The notes under the pieces were generated by a model, which worked only from the letters and a program-made list of their open reading frames with translations, was not told where the DNA came from and did not search any database. Positions 8,314-19,624 of a DNA stretch of 64,000 nt are shown in pieces. The DNA comes from Chachezhania sediminis. GTDB taxonomy: Bacteria > Pseudomonadota > Alphaproteobacteria > Rhodobacterales > Rhodobacteraceae. How positions within the stretch are numbered: the stretch's first letter is position 1; every line of letters starts with the position of its first letter. The position numbers were made by a program, and so were the translations under genes. The stretch covers positions 62,001 through 126,000 of the forward strand of contig NZ_VOPH01000005.1 of NCBI RefSeq assembly GCF_009765275.1. The letters run 5' to 3'.

Positions 8314-9408
8314 TCAGCTCTCCTTCCGGCGCAGGGCCATGAAGATCTGTTGCAGGGGCGTCCGCACCATGTTGTCGAGCGCCCCGGTAAAGAGGATCAC
8401 CAGCGCCTGGATCACCACGATCAGCTCACGCGGGATCGAGGTCCAGAGCGCCAGTTCGGTTCCGCCCTGGTAGAGGAAGCCGAAGAGGATCGCGGCCAGG
8501 AACACGCCCGCCGGATGACCGCGGCCCATCAGGGCCACGGCGATCCCGATAAAGCCCGCGCCCTCGGTCGCGTTCAGGACCAGCCGTTCGGCCTCGCCCA
8601 TCACGTTGTTGATGCCCATGAGGCCCGCAAGCCCGCCCGAGATCAGCATCGTGATCACGGTGATCTTCACCGGCGAAATCCCGGCATAGACGGCGCCGGT
8701 CTCGGTATGGCCATAGGCCCGGATCTCGTAGCCAAGCCGCGTGCGCCAGATCAGCGCCCAGACGGCCAGGCAGGCCAGGATGGCAACGATGAAGCTGATA
8801 TTGGCGGGCGGCGCCTTCGAGAACGGAATGCCGAAGGGCAGAAGGATCTCGTGCAGTGTCGGCAGGTGGATGGTCTGGGAAAAGCGCTCGGTCGCCGGGT
8901 CCATCGAGCCCTTGGGGCGCATCACGTTGACCAGCACGTAATTCAGCACCGCCGAGGCGATGAAGTTGAACATGATCGTGGTAATCACGATATGGCTGCC
9001 GCGCTTGGCCTGCAGCCAGGCGGGGATCGCGGCCCAGGCCGCCCCGAATACCGCGCCGCTGATCGACGCGGCGACAAGCGCGATGCTCCAGTGCGGCCAG
9101 GGCACGTAAAGACAGGCAATGGCCACACCCAGCCCCCCGAGCATCGCCTGTCCCTCGCCGCCGATATTGAAGAGCCGTGCATGGAACGCCACCGTCACCG
9201 CGAGGCCGGTGAAGATGAAGTTGGTGGCATAATAGAGCGTGTAACCCCAGCCATAGGTCGACCCCAGCGCGCCCGTGACCATGAGCTTCAGCGCCTCGGC
9301 CGGACTTTGACCGATGAAGAGAATGACAAGGGCCGAGATGAAGGCCGCAAGGACAAGGCTGATCAGCGGAATCAGGATGACGTCGGCCCAGGCGGGCATC
9401 TTTTCCAT
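8314..9408 (-). CDS. ABC transporter permease, nucleoside (BMP-associated) importer, NupP/YufP type
   Basis: A 364-residue BPD_transp_2 permease, the larger partner of the 6714-7679 product. The typical segments are ATNFIFTGLAVTVAFHARLFNIGGEGQAMLGG (the two halves around residues 65-97) and RAYGHTETGAVYAGI as the ATPase-coupling loop. Several long hydrophobic helices place it in the inner membrane. A GGGGAGG ribosome site lies in the end of the ATPase gene, two bases upstream. The nucleoside assignment rests on the neighbouring BMP-type binding protein. Confidence 0.92.
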   Translation of the reverse strand: MEKMPAWADVILIPLISLVLAAFISALVILFIGQSPAEALKLMVTGALGSTYGWGYTLYYATNFIFTGLAVTVAFHARLFNIGGEGQAMLGGLGVAIACLYVPWPHWSIALVAASISGAVFGAAWAAIPAWLQAKRGSHIVITTIMFNFIASAVLNYVLVNVMRPKGSMDPATERFSQTIHLPTLHEILLPFGIPFSKAPPANISFIVAILACLAVWALIWRTRLGYEIRAYGHTETGAVYAGISPVKITVITMLISGGLAGLMGINNVMGEAERLVLNATEGAGFIGIAVALMGRGHPAGVFLAAILFGFLYQGGTELALWTSIPRELIVVIQALVILFTGALDNMVRTPLQQIFMALRRKES

Positions 9409-9410
9409 GT

Positions 9411-10973
<1,563 letters not shown>

Positions 10974-11062
10974 GTCCCGCGCAGCCGCCTTCGGCGCCTG
11001 CGCGGTGCGGGCCGGGCTAACGCCCGGCCGCTGTGTAGTTGGGGGACCGGATCGGTCCTGCA

Positions 11063-12058
11063 TCAGAACTGCAGATCCGGGCAGCTGTCGTCGGAGGTGT
11101 AGTCATGCACCTTCAGCGAGCCGTCGGCGATGGCGGCCGAAGCTTCGTCGACCGCCGCCTTCATTTCCGGCGTGATCAGCGCCTCATTGTATTCGTCCAG
11201 CGCATAGCCCACGCCGTCGTTGGCAAGACCCATGACGAAGATCCCGGTTTCCATGTCCGGGCCCTGGCTGAAGACATCGTAGACCGCATTGTCGACGCGC
11301 TTGGTCATCGAGGTCAGGACCTTGCCGGGATGCAGGTAGTTCTGGTTGGAATCGACGCCGATCGACAGGATGTCCTCGTCCGCGGCGGTCTGCAGGACAC
11401 CGACGCCCGTGCCGCCGGCCGCGGCATAGACCACGTCGGCGCCCTGGCTGATCTGAGCCTTGGTCAGTTCCGAACCCTTCACCGGGTCGTTCCAGGCGGC
11501 GGGCGTGGTGCCGGTCATGTTGGCGATGATGGTGGCATCCGGGTTCGCGGCCTTGACGCCCTGGGCGTAGCCGCAGGCGAACTTGCGGATCAGCGGCACG
11601 TCCATGCCGCCGATGAAGCCGACGGTCCCGGATTTCGAGGCCTCGGCAGCCAGCATACCGACGAGGTAGGACCCTTCGTGTTCGTTGAAGACGATCGAGC
11701 GTACGTTCGGCGCATCGACGACCATGTCGATAATCGCGAATTTGGTGTCGGGATAATCGGGCGCGACCTGGCTGAGCGGATCGGCGAAGCCGAAGCCTGC
11801 CATCACGATCGGGTTCGCGCCGCGTTCCGCGAAGCGGCGGAGCGCCTGTTCGCGCTGCGCTTCGGACTGAAGCTCGATCTCGAGAAACTCGCCGCCGGTT
11901 TCGTCGACCCAGCGGGTGACGCCGGCGAAGGCGGCTTCGTTAAAGCTTTTGTCGAACTTGCCGCCCAGATCGTAGATCATGGCCGGTTCGGCCAGGGCGG
12001 CGCCTGCGGTCAGTGCAATTGCGGCGCTGGCGCCAAGAAGGGATTTCTGAAAGGTCAT
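11063..12058 (-). CDS. BMP-family substrate-binding lipoprotein-like protein, nucleoside ABC importer
   Basis: A 331-residue periplasmic binding protein of the BMP/PnrA family, which binds purine or pyrimidine nucleosides. It begins with a cleavable signal peptide (KSLLGASAAIALTAGAALA, cut near residue 23) with no lipobox cysteine, so it is probably soluble. The core shows IYDLGGKFDKSFNEAAF and later FNEHEGSYLVGMLAAEASKSGTVGFIGG, both family hallmarks. A GGGAGAG ribosome site precedes the ATG. It is first in the importer operon, followed directly by the ATPase, and lies 253 bases after rpiA on the same strand, so ribose-phosphate use and nucleoside uptake may be co-expressed. Confidence 0.93.
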   Translation of the reverse strand: MTFQKSLLGASAAIALTAGAALAEPAMIYDLGGKFDKSFNEAAFAGVTRWVDETGGEFLEIELQSEAQREQALRRFAERGANPIVMAGFGFADPLSQVAPDYPDTKFAIIDMVVDAPNVRSIVFNEHEGSYLVGMLAAEASKSGTVGFIGGMDVPLIRKFACGYAQGVKAANPDATIIANMTGTTPAAWNDPVKGSELTKAQISQGADVVYAAAGGTGVGVLQTAADEDILSIGVDSNQNYLHPGKVLTSMTKRVDNAVYDVFSQGPDMETGIFVMGLANDGVGYALDEYNEALITPEMKAAVDEASAAIADGSLKVHDYTSDDSCPDLQF

Positions 12059-12311
12059 GCGGGCTCTCCCAAGCCAAAAGGTTCAAGACGCCCGCTTTCC
12101 GCGGTTCGGCCGGCCTGGCGCGGCGACCCGCGCAATCGAGGCCCGTCGGCCCGCGGTTGCGGACAGGTCTCAGGCGATGGACCACAGTAAGGACGAAGGC
12201 GCGCGGCAGGGTCAACGGGTTTTTGCAGCGGCACGAAAGGCTTCCGTGCCGCCATGCAGGCAAGTGCCCAAAGCGCCGGCGAAACGGAAACGCGGACGCC
12301 GGCGGCGGGTG

Positions 12312-13091
12312 TCAGTCGATGAACAGGTTGCCGGTCTCCGCGATCTCGACGCGGCCGATCTCCACCCCGCCGCTGTGGACGTCGCGCACTTCCACGCGAC
12401 CGTCGCCGAAACCGATGACCACCTGGTCGCAGATGTCGATGAACAGCCCGTTCTCCACCAAGCCCGGCACCTGGTTCAGCAGCAACGCCAGCTGCCGCGC
12501 ATTGCCGATCCGGCCCAGATGCAGGTCCAGGATGAAATTGCCCCCTTCCGTCCGGTAGGGCCGACCGTCGTGCATCCGCGTGGTGACCTCGCGGCCCAGG
12601 ACGTCGACGCCGACCAGGATCTCCTCGATCAGGGCCTGGGTCATGGCCCGGCCGAAGGGGATGACCTCGACCGCCAGCGGAAAGGCGCCCAGGGTGTCGA
12701 CCTCCTTGGCGATATCAGCGATCACGACCATCCGTTCCGACGCGGTGGCGACGATTTTTTCCTGCAAGAGTGCACCGCCGCCGCCCTTGATCAGGTTCAT
12801 CTGCCTGTCGAATTCGTCGGCCCCGTCGATGGTCAGGTCCAGCCAGCGCGGCCCGTCCAGCGTCGTCAGCGGGATCCCCGCCGCAACGGCCAGCGCGGCC
12901 GTCTGGCGAGAGGTCGGAACCCCCTGGAACTGCAGGCCTTCTTCCTGCACCCGTTCGCCCAGGCAATGGATCAGCCAGGCGGCCGTGCTGCCGGTGCCCA
13001 GACCCACGCGCATGCCGTCCTCGACCAGGTCCGCCGCCCGGCTTGCGGCCGCGAACTTGGCCCTGTCGATGGGCGACAGCTCTCCGAACAT
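12312..13091 (-). CDS. rpiA: Ribose-5-phosphate isomerase A
   Basis: Interconverts ribose 5-phosphate and ribulose 5-phosphate in the pentose phosphate pathway. The 259-residue protein has the phosphate loop GLGTGSTAAW, the active-site DGADE and the KGGGGALLQEK stretch with its catalytic lysine region. Start 13091 is supported by GGAGG 11 bases upstream and by family length (about 220-260); the open frame continues far upstream but shares no RpiA character. It is divergent from the GST gene and upstream of the nucleoside importer, a sensible pairing because nucleoside breakdown yields ribose phosphates. Confidence 0.96.
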   Translation of the reverse strand: MFGELSPIDRAKFAAASRAADLVEDGMRVGLGTGSTAAWLIHCLGERVQEEGLQFQGVPTSRQTAALAVAAGIPLTTLDGPRWLDLTIDGADEFDRQMNLIKGGGGALLQEKIVATASERMVVIADIAKEVDTLGAFPLAVEVIPFGRAMTQALIEEILVGVDVLGREVTTRMHDGRPYRTEGGNFILDLHLGRIGNARQLALLLNQVPGLVENGLFIDICDQVVIGFGDGRVEVRDVHSGGVEIGRVEIAETGNLFID

Positions 13092-13241
13092 GTCCGGCCT
13101 CCACACACCTGTTCGATACATCATACCGGCGGGCCACCGTTGCGGCGAGAGGGTTGTACCGCCCGGAAATGTCGCAGCACCCCGGTCGTTATGTCGTCTT
13201 CGAACGCGGCAACGCCTTGGCGGGCGGCTAGGGTCGATCCT

Positions 13242-13964
13242 ATGATGGACCCGATACCCCCAGCCCCCGCGCCCTATCGCCTGCATTATGCACCCGACAA
13301 CGCCTCGTTGATCGTGCGTCTGGCGCTGGAGGAACTGGGCGCGCCGTACCAAACGGTGCTGGTCGACCGCGGCCGGCAGGCCCAGAAGGCGCCGGCCCAT
13401 CTGCGGCTGAACCCGGCCGGGCAGATCCCGGCGCTGGAATGCGCCGAAGGCCCGGTCTTCGAAACCGCGGCCATCCTTCTGCATCTGGCCGACGCCCATG
13501 GCGCGCTGGCGCCGGACCCCAAAGGTCCGGACCGGCCCGCCTTCCTGTCATGGCTCTTCTTCGTGTCGAACACACTGCATGCCGACATGCGGATCCTGTT
13601 CTATCCTGGCCGCTATGTCGCGGACGCAGATATCCCCATCCTGCGCGCCCGGCTGACCGGCCGGATCGCGCAGCACCTGGCGCTGATCGAAACCATGGCC
13701 AGCGCCGCTCCAGGGTGGTGCCGCGCCGATGCGCCGTCAGTCCTGACGTTCTACCTCGCCTGCCTGCTGCGCTGGCTGGCGCTCTATCCCACCGACATGA
13801 ACCGCAGCTGGTTCCGGCTGGACGTCTTTCCGTCCCTGCATGCGATCTGCGCCGGGCTGGAAACGCGTCCCGCCACCAACGCCGCCCAAGGGGCAGAGGG
13901 GCTTGGCCCCACGCCCTTCACCTGCCCCGCCTACCCTGTTCCGCCCGAAGGAGTGGCTCTCTAA
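13242..13964 (+). CDS. Glutathione S-transferase family protein
   Basis: A 240-residue GST-like protein. The thioredoxin-fold N-terminal domain (about 10-85) shows NASLIVRLALEELGAPYQTVLVD, the cis-proline NPAGQIPALEC and ETAAILLHLAD; an all-helical C-terminal domain follows. An N-terminal Ser region (DNASL) may supply the glutathione-activating residue. Two adjacent ATGs (13242, 13245) are possible starts. The last about 25 residues are Pro-rich and not typical of the fold. Three bases separate it from the serine dehydratase gene, so the two are probably co-transcribed. Substrate unknown. Confidence 0.85.
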   Translation: MMDPIPPAPAPYRLHYAPDNASLIVRLALEELGAPYQTVLVDRGRQAQKAPAHLRLNPAGQIPALECAEGPVFETAAILLHLADAHGALAPDPKGPDRPAFLSWLFFVSNTLHADMRILFYPGRYVADADIPILRARLTGRIAQHLALIETMASAAPGWCRADAPSVLTFYLACLLRWLALYPTDMNRSWFRLDVFPSLHAICAGLETRPATNAAQGAEGLGPTPFTCPAYPVPPEGVAL

Positions 13965-13967
13965 CCC

Positions 13968-15341
13968 ATGTTCGTTTCGGTCCTAGACATGTTCAAGGTG
14001 GGCGTCGGCCCGTCCTCCTCGCATACGATGGGGCCTATGGTGGCCGCGGCCCGGTTCCTGGACCTGATGCGCGCCTCGCCCTTCCGGTTCTCGGGCCTGC
14101 GGGCGTCGCTGCACGGATCGCTCGCCTTTACCGGCGTGGGCCATGCCACCGACCGGGCGACGATCCTGGGGCTGGCGGGCTTCCGCCCCGAAACTTATGA
14201 CGCGGCCGAAGCCGAGGCGGCGCTGGCCTCGATCCGGGCCGATCATGACGTGCATCCCGAAGGTCTGGGCAGGCTGCGCTTCGACCCGGAAACCGACCTG
14301 ATCTTCGACTATGACCGCAAGCTGCCGGGCCATGCCAACGGCATGATGCTGATGGCCACCGACGCGCAGGGCGACGTGACGCTAAGCCAGGTCTACTATT
14401 CCATCGGCGGCGGCTTCGTGATGACAGAGGAGGAGCTGGCCGCCGGCAAAGCCACAGAAGAAGGCCCCGCGATCCCCTTCCCCTTCCAGTCCGCGGCCCA
14501 GATGCTGGAAATGTCCGCGTCCTCGGGCAAGACCATCGCCCAGATGAAGCGCGAGAACGAGACGGTCCGCATCGGCCGCGATGCCATGACCCGCGGCACC
14601 GCCCGGATCTGGGAGGTGATGGCCGACTGCATCGACCGCGGCCTGTCCGTGGATGGGCGGCTGCCGGGGGGCCTGAACGTCTCGCGCCGGGCCAAGGCGA
14701 TCCACGAGGCATTGCTGGCCGAACGCGGCCAGAACCTTGCCCCGCCCCACACCGTGAACGACTGGATCGCCACCTATGCCATGGCAGTGAACGAGGAAAA
14801 TGCCGCCGGCGGGCAGGTCGTCACGGCACCGACGAACGGGGCGGCCGGCGTGATGCCGGCGGTGATCCGCTACTATCTGGACCACATCCCAGGCGCGACA
14901 TCCGCCCGGATCGAGGACTTCCTGCTGACCGCAGCCGCCATCGGCGGCCTGATCAAGTACAACGCGTCGATCTCGGGCGCCGAGGCAGGGTGCCAGGCAG
15001 AAGTCGGCAGCGCTTCGGCCATGGCCGCGGCCGGGCTGGCGGCGGTGCTGGGCGGCACGCCCGCCCAGATCGAGAACGCGGCCGAAATCGCGCTGGAGCA
15101 TCACCTTGGCATGACCTGCGACCCGGTCCGCGGGCTGGTGCAGGTGCCCTGCATCGAACGCAACGGCCTGGGCGCGATCAAGGCGGTCGCCGCCGCAGGC
15201 CTGGCCCTGCGCGGCAATGGCACCCACCTCGTGCCGTTGGATGCCTGTATCGAGACCATGCGCCAGACCGGCGCCGACATGAGCGAGAAGTACAAGGAAA
15301 CCGCCCTTGGCGGGTTGGCCGTGAACGTGCCGAACTGCTGA
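13968..15341 (+). CDS. sdaA: L-serine ammonia-lyase, single-chain Fe-S type
   Basis: Deaminates L-serine to pyruvate using a [4Fe-4S] cluster. The 457-residue protein has the fused beta (1-160) and alpha domains in one chain: the start [22 protein letters not shown] is the classic N-terminus, and three conserved cysteines, C342 (AGCQAEVG), C384 (MTCDPVRG) and C395 (VPCIERN), are positioned as cluster ligands. The chain ends at the usual C-terminal tail (AVNVPNC), whose terminal Cys is the known fourth, autoinhibitory ligand in this family. Tightly follows the GST gene. Confidence 0.96.
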   Translation: MFVSVLDMFKVGVGPSSSHTMGPMVAAARFLDLMRASPFRFSGLRASLHGSLAFTGVGHATDRATILGLAGFRPETYDAAEAEAALASIRADHDVHPEGLGRLRFDPETDLIFDYDRKLPGHANGMMLMATDAQGDVTLSQVYYSIGGGFVMTEEELAAGKATEEGPAIPFPFQSAAQMLEMSASSGKTIAQMKRENETVRIGRDAMTRGTARIWEVMADCIDRGLSVDGRLPGGLNVSRRAKAIHEALLAERGQNLAPPHTVNDWIATYAMAVNEENAAGGQVVTAPTNGAAGVMPAVIRYYLDHIPGATSARIEDFLLTAAAIGGLIKYNASISGAEAGCQAEVGSASAMAAAGLAAVLGGTPAQIENAAEIALEHHLGMTCDPVRGLVQVPCIERNGLGAIKAVAAAGLALRGNGTHLVPLDACIETMRQTGADMSEKYKETALGGLAVNVPNC

Positions 15342-15457
15342 CGCGCCGAACGATTCCGGAACGAAGCCGAACCTAGAGATACCTCTTCGGTCGTTTTCAA
15401 AATATTAAAATCAACCATTGCTTGCACCTCGGAAGTGACTCGCCTAGCGTGCCGCGC

Positions 15458-16405
15458 ATGGCAAGTGATCGACCGACACTCGGTCTTGCCCTGATGCTGG
15501 CCTTCTGCCTGATCGCCCCCTTCGGCGAGACGCTGGCCAAGCTGGTGGGTCAGACGGTTCCGATTGGGCAAGTTGTGCTGGTGCGCTTCGGGCTTCAGGC
15601 GCTTTTCCTGATCCCGCTGGTCTGGACCTTGGGGAGTGCCTGGCGCCTGCGTGGCGAGGTCCTGCGCCTGGCCATCCTGCGCACGCTGTTCCAGATGGCC
15701 GGGATCGCTCTGATGTTCACCGCGCTGCGCTACCTGCCTCTGGCCGACTGCATCGCCATCTGTTTCGTCATGCCCTTCGTTCTGCTGGTTCTTGGCAAGC
15801 TGCTTCTGGGGGAAGAAATCGGGCCCCAGCGCCTGTCGGCCTGCCTGGCCGGTTTCGGTGGTACGCTTCTGGTGATCCAGCCCAGCTTTAACGACATCGG
15901 CTGGCCGGCGCTTCTGCCGCTGGGTGTGGCGGTGACGTTTTCGTTCTTCGTGCTGACCACCCGCAAGATCGCCGCGCGGACCGACCCGGTCGGCCTGCAG
16001 GCCGTGACCGGTGTGATGGCCTTTGCGGGCACCCTGCCAGTCCTTCTTCTGGGCGAAGCCGCGGGACTTGGCCCGCTGGAAATCGTGTCCCCCACGCGCG
16101 CCGACTGGATGCTGCTGCTGGGCCTGGGGGTCGTCGGCACCAGCGCGCATCTTCTGATGACCTGGTCCCTGCGCTTTGCGCCCTCCGCGATGCTTGCGGC
16201 CCTGCAATACATCGAGATCCCGATTGCCGCCGCCATCGGCTGGATGATCTTCGGCGACTTCCCCAATGCACAAGCCACCTTTGGCATAGTCATCACTGTG
16301 ACCGCGGGCCTGTACATCATGCTGGTCGAGCGCGCCAAGGCCCGCGCGGCCGAATCGGCACGGCTCAGCGACCTGTTGCCAGGGGAACAGGCCCAAGCGA
16401 TCTGA
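15458..16405 (+). CDS. DMT-superfamily (EamA) transporter
   Basis: A 315-residue inner-membrane protein with ten hydrophobic helices in two EamA repeats, typical of drug/metabolite exporters (RhaT/YdcZ-like). Each half shows the family pattern, for example ALRYLPLADCIAICFVMPFVLLVLGKLLLGEEIG in separated segments around residues 85-120, and PSAMLAALQYIEIPIAAAIGWMIFGDFP around 245-272. The ATG at 15458 is favoured over an upstream TTG because the first helix follows directly. Its leader is AT-rich (around 15390-15420) and may hold the promoter. It overlaps the end of the convergent thiN gene by 41 bases. Substrate unknown. Confidence 0.88.
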   Translation: MASDRPTLGLALMLAFCLIAPFGETLAKLVGQTVPIGQVVLVRFGLQALFLIPLVWTLGSAWRLRGEVLRLAILRTLFQMAGIALMFTALRYLPLADCIAICFVMPFVLLVLGKLLLGEEIGPQRLSACLAGFGGTLLVIQPSFNDIGWPALLPLGVAVTFSFFVLTTRKIAARTDPVGLQAVTGVMAFAGTLPVLLLGEAAGLGPLEIVSPTRADWMLLLGLGVVGTSAHLLMTWSLRFAPSAMLAALQYIEIPIAAAIGWMIFGDFPNAQATFGIVITVTAGLYIMLVERAKARAAESARLSDLLPGEQAQAI

Positions 16406-17096
16406 TCGCGGCATCCAGTGCCGCGCGCGGGAACATGGCCACCATGCCCGGCCCGTCCATCGCGATGTCCACAGTTCCGCCGCTCGCACGGTTCGACGTC
16501 CCGATCCGCGCGCCGGGCGCGAAATGCAGCCCGTCGATGGGCCAGTCAAGACCGGTCGACCGCCCGGTCACCGGCTGCATCGGGAAAAGCGACACAGGAT
16601 CGCCCGCATCCAGCGCGATCCCGAACTTCGGTGGCAGGTGCAGGACGATCTCGGAGCGGCCGATCAGGATACAGGCGCGGTCGGCGTGGCGGACCAGAAC
16701 GTTCAGGGCTGCCAGTTGATGGTCCAGCCGCCGGCCAAGAAAGCCCACGGCCAGCACCAGCGGCGTCTGCGTGCTGCGCAGGGCCTTGTCAAAATCGGTG
16801 CTGTCCTGTTCGGCAATGTGGAAACGGCGGTCTTCCGGGATCTGCGCCAGAAGGTCCGGCGACAGCGAATCGAAGTCGCCGATCACCGCATGCGGGACAT
16901 GGCCCGCCGCCAGCGCCGGCCCCGCGCCGCCATCGGCCGCCACCAGCAACGGCGCCCGCGCTAGCGCCAGCGCGATATCGTCGTCCGACACCGAACCGCC
17001 CCCGATCAGCGTGACCGGATCGCGGGACGTCACGATGGCCGTCCTGCCGGTTTTGTCCCCTGTCTTATCCACAGCGCGCGTCCCGTCGTTCATCAA
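16365..17096 (-). CDS. Thiamine diphosphokinase
   Basis: Transfers pyrophosphate from ATP to thiamine to make the cofactor TPP. The 243-residue protein has the ThiN N-terminal domain with VAADGGAGPALAAG, the metal/ATP region VIGDFDSLSPD and the second catalytic patch EQDSTDFDKAL; the C-terminal thiamine-binding part includes LDWPIDGLHFAPGARIGTSNRA. The first about 25 residues are polar and poorly conserved, so a slightly later start is possible. Its 3' end overlaps the convergent transporter. No TPP riboswitch is evident upstream. Confidence 0.9.
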   Translation of the reverse strand: MMNDGTRAVDKTGDKTGRTAIVTSRDPVTLIGGGSVSDDDIALALARAPLLVAADGGAGPALAAGHVPHAVIGDFDSLSPDLLAQIPEDRRFHIAEQDSTDFDKALRSTQTPLVLAVGFLGRRLDHQLAALNVLVRHADRACILIGRSEIVLHLPPKFGIALDAGDPVSLFPMQPVTGRSTGLDWPIDGLHFAPGARIGTSNRASGGTVDIAMDGPGMVAMFPRAALDAAIRSLGPVPLATGR

Positions 17097-17849
17097 TTGC
17101 TAGACATATCAATACAGAATCGCCCCACTTCCGGGACCCCGGTCCCGTTGACGCGTCGAATGCGCATAGAGGGGGCGAACCGTCATGGTCAACTCTGCCA
17201 GCGGGCTGCGGGCCCCCTGCGGTCTGTTTTCATGTACCGTCGACCGGGTGGCCCGACCGCGCTCCGCTGCCGGCAGCGTCCACAGCGAACCGGACCGTGC
17301 CGAAGCCGAGGTCGCCCGCCTGATGACCGCCGCGGAAGCCCGGCTGTGCCGGACGGATGCCGGGTCTGGCAGGGCCACCTATACGCACCTGCGCGCGGCA
17401 CGTGCCGCAACCAGTGACGGCGGGGACCATGCCCGGCGCCCCCGCCCGGCCGCGCCAAAGGTCGAGATGTACCGCGCAGACCTTGCCGCCGCTCTGGTTC
17501 GGGACGGCGCGACGGCAGGATGGGTGGCCACGTCAGGGGATGTAACGCAACCGTCAGGGCAGCCCAACGCTCAGGCCGGCCGGCCGCATCCGGGAACGGC
17601 CAAGGTAGGTCTGGCGGCGACCTTGGTCCGGACCGCCCGGACAATTGCGCAAGGGACATGTCTGCGGATCTTCAACTGCCCCAATCCGCTGGGCCGGTTG
17701 CGCGGCGTCCTGGGGGCAGCCTTCAAAAGGTCCCGGCATCCGCAGGAGGTCGGGCATCCGGTCGCCCTGGGTCTGTCGACCTGCAAGGACCGGAACCGCC
17801 TGCCCACAACGGACGGGCTGGACCCTTCCGGCATGGACCGGCCCGCAGA
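17097..17849. other. 753-base stretch without a recognisable gene
   Basis: GC-rich DNA between thiN (start) and the DUF2842 gene (end), both on the minus strand. A long open frame exists on the plus strand (17185-17931, 248 codons) and others on the minus strand, but their translations are Arg/Ala/Pro-rich, lack any recognisable domain, and the longest one overlaps the end of the DUF2842 gene. No tRNA, strong terminator or repeat is visible. It may be regulatory or a remnant of a decayed gene. Confidence 0.4.
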
Positions 17850-18158
17850 TCAGGCGTCCGGGTCTTCCCGTCCGACACCCCGGAAAACGAACCGCAAGGG
17901 AAAGGCCCAGGCGACACCCAGCGCCGCATAGACCAGGAATTCCACCCAGATCGGCGGGCGGTTCAGCAGATTCATGATCGTGACCGCGACCACGATATAG
18001 GCCGGAAGGCCCACCACCAGGATCAGCATCGACCAGCGCCGGCGGGCCTTGTAGGACAGGCCCCCGGACTTGGCATCGGACGTGGCGTCGGACGTGGCGT
18101 CGGACTGGGGCTGGGCGTCGGGCGCAGCTTTGGACGCGGGTTTCGGATCTTCTGCCAT
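17850..18158 (-). CDS. DUF2842 family small membrane protein
   Basis: A 102-residue protein with two hydrophobic helices (about 43-65 and 72-88) matching DUF2842: GLSYKARRRWSMLILVVGLPAYIVVAVTIMN is the recognisable core, split over residues 32-62. The N-terminus is Ala/Asp/Ser-rich and carries an imperfect repeat (ATSDATSDA) made by a 12-base DNA duplication. Its ATG overlaps the purA stop (TGATG), so it is coupled to purA translation. Function of the family is unknown; the link to purA is often seen in this order as I recall. Confidence 0.85.
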   Translation of the reverse strand: MAEDPKPASKAAPDAQPQSDATSDATSDAKSGGLSYKARRRWSMLILVVGLPAYIVVAVTIMNLLNRPPIWVEFLVYAALGVAWAFPLRFVFRGVGREDPDA

Positions 18159-19450
18159 CAGTCGGCGAAGGGGTCGGTGACCAGGATCGTGTCCTCGCGC
18201 TCGGGCGAGGTCGACAGCATCGCCACCGGGCAGCCGATCAGCTCTTCCACGCGGCGCACGTATTTGATCGCGTTGGCCGGCAGGTCCGCCCAGCTGCGCG
18301 CGCCTTCGGTCGATTCCGACCAGCCTTCCATCTCTTCATAGATGGGCGTGCAATGCGCCTGCTGATCCGCCGCCGTCGGCAGATAGTCGTAGCGTTCGCC
18401 GTTCAGTTCATAACCCACGCAGATCTTCAGCGTCTCGAACCCGTCCAGCACGTCCAGCTTGGTCAGGGCGATACCGCTGACGCCCGAGGTCTGGCAGGTC
18501 TGCCGCACCAGGCAGGCATCGAACCAGCCGCAGCGGCGCTTGCGGCCGGTGGTGGTGCCGAATTCGTGGCCACGGGTGCCCAGGCGTTCGCCGTCGTCGT
18601 CCAGCAACTCGGTCGGGAACGGGCCTTCGCCGACGCGGGTCGTATAGGCCTTCACGATCCCCAGGACGAAGTCGATGGCATCCGGTCCAAGGCCCGTGCC
18701 CGTGGCCGCCTGCCCTGCGATGACGTTGGACGAGGTGACATAGGGATAGGTGCCGAAATCGATGTCCAGCAGCGCACCTTGCGCGCCTTCGAACAGGATC
18801 CGCTTGCCGGCGCGGCGATGCTCGTTCAGCACCTTCCAGACCGGGGCCGCGTATTGCAGGATCTCGGGCGCGATGGCCTTCAGGTCGGCGATCAGCGCCT
18901 CGGCGTCGATGGGTTCCAGCCCCAGGCCCGCCCGCAGCGCGTTGTGGTGGACCAGAGCCCGGTCGACCCGCAGCCGCAGCGTGGCATCATCGGCCAGGTC
19001 CGCGACCCGGATCACCCGACGGCCGACCTTGTCTTCATAGCAGGGCCCGATGCCGCGACCGGTGGTGCCGATCTTGGCGACCGAATTCTGCGCCTCGCGC
19101 GCGCGGTCCAGTTCGCCGTGGAACGGCAGGATCAACGGCGTATTCTCGGCGATCATCAGCGTTTCGGGCGTGATGGAGACGCCCTGTGACCGGATATTCG
19201 CGATCTCGCCCACCAGATGCCAGGGGTCCAGCACGACACCGTTGCCGATGATCGACAGCTTGCCTGCGCGGACGACACCGGACGGCAGCGCGTGAAGCTT
19301 GTAGACCTCGCCATCGATGACAAGCGTGTGGCCGGCATTGTGCCCGCCCTGGAAGCGCGCGATCACGTCGGCTCGCTCGCTCAGCCAGTCGACGATCTTG
19401 CCCTTACCTTCGTCGCCCCATTGGGCGCCGACGACGACGACATTGGCCAT
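18158..19450 (-). CDS. purA: Adenylosuccinate synthetase
   Basis: Catalyses the GTP-dependent joining of aspartate to IMP, the first step from IMP to AMP. The 430-residue protein starts [18 protein letters not shown], holding the GTP-binding P-loop GDEGKGK (12-18) with catalytic Asp13, and continues with [12 protein letters not shown] (catalytic His near 41). Start 19450 is set by this conserved N-terminus and a GGGGAG ribosome site. The same frame is open further upstream but lacks similarity. It leads a two-gene unit with the DUF2842 gene. Confidence 0.97.
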   Translation of the reverse strand: MANVVVVGAQWGDEGKGKIVDWLSERADVIARFQGGHNAGHTLVIDGEVYKLHALPSGVVRAGKLSIIGNGVVLDPWHLVGEIANIRSQGVSITPETLMIAENTPLILPFHGELDRAREAQNSVAKIGTTGRGIGPCYEDKVGRRVIRVADLADDATLRLRVDRALVHHNALRAGLGLEPIDAEALIADLKAIAPEILQYAAPVWKVLNEHRRAGKRILFEGAQGALLDIDFGTYPYVTSSNVIAGQAATGTGLGPDAIDFVLGIVKAYTTRVGEGPFPTELLDDDGERLGTRGHEFGTTTGRKRRCGWFDACLVRQTCQTSGVSGIALTKLDVLDGFETLKICVGYELNGERYDYLPTAADQQAHCTPIYEEMEGWSESTEGARSWADLPANAIKYVRRVEELIGCPVAMLSTSPEREDTILVTDPFAD

Positions 19451-19565
19451 TTCGGTACTCCCCGGTTTTGGTCCGGGGCCCCCTATACGCTTGTCGTTGC
19501 GTTCCCGAAAGCTGCTTTTCGCCGCGCATGGCCCCCATGCATCTGCCGAAAGGTCATGCCTGCCC

Positions 19566-19596
19566 TGCCGGCGTGTCCCGAAGGGACGCGCCGGCA
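19566..19596 (-). terminator. Long hairpin after the nitrile hydratase operon
   Basis: Fourteen-base arms TGCCGGCGTGTCCC and GGGACGCGCCGGCA pair with one mismatch around the loop GAA. It lies 29 bases past the stop of the nitrile hydratase accessory gene. No T-run follows on that strand, so Rho-independent action is uncertain; it may protect the mRNA 3' end. Confidence 0.45.
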
Positions 19597-19624
19597 TCGT
19601 GTGCGCCGTAGGCGCGCCTTTGGA

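Noticed and set aside
12057-13241. Long plus-strand frame ahead of the GST gene
   Set aside because: It lies opposite rpiA, which has complete family motifs; only the part from 13242 looks like a GST.
15422-15457. TTG start for the DMT transporter with 12 extra residues
   Set aside because: The ATG at 15458 leads directly into the first helix and the extra residues look unlike the family.
16540-17096. TPP riboswitch upstream of the thiamine pyrophosphokinase gene
   Set aside because: The conserved TPP riboswitch cores were not seen in the leader after 17096, and the gene is not a usual target.
17185-17931. 248-codon plus-strand frame in the gap before DUF2842
   Set aside because: No domain or start signal, biased composition, and it overlaps the end of the DUF2842 gene.
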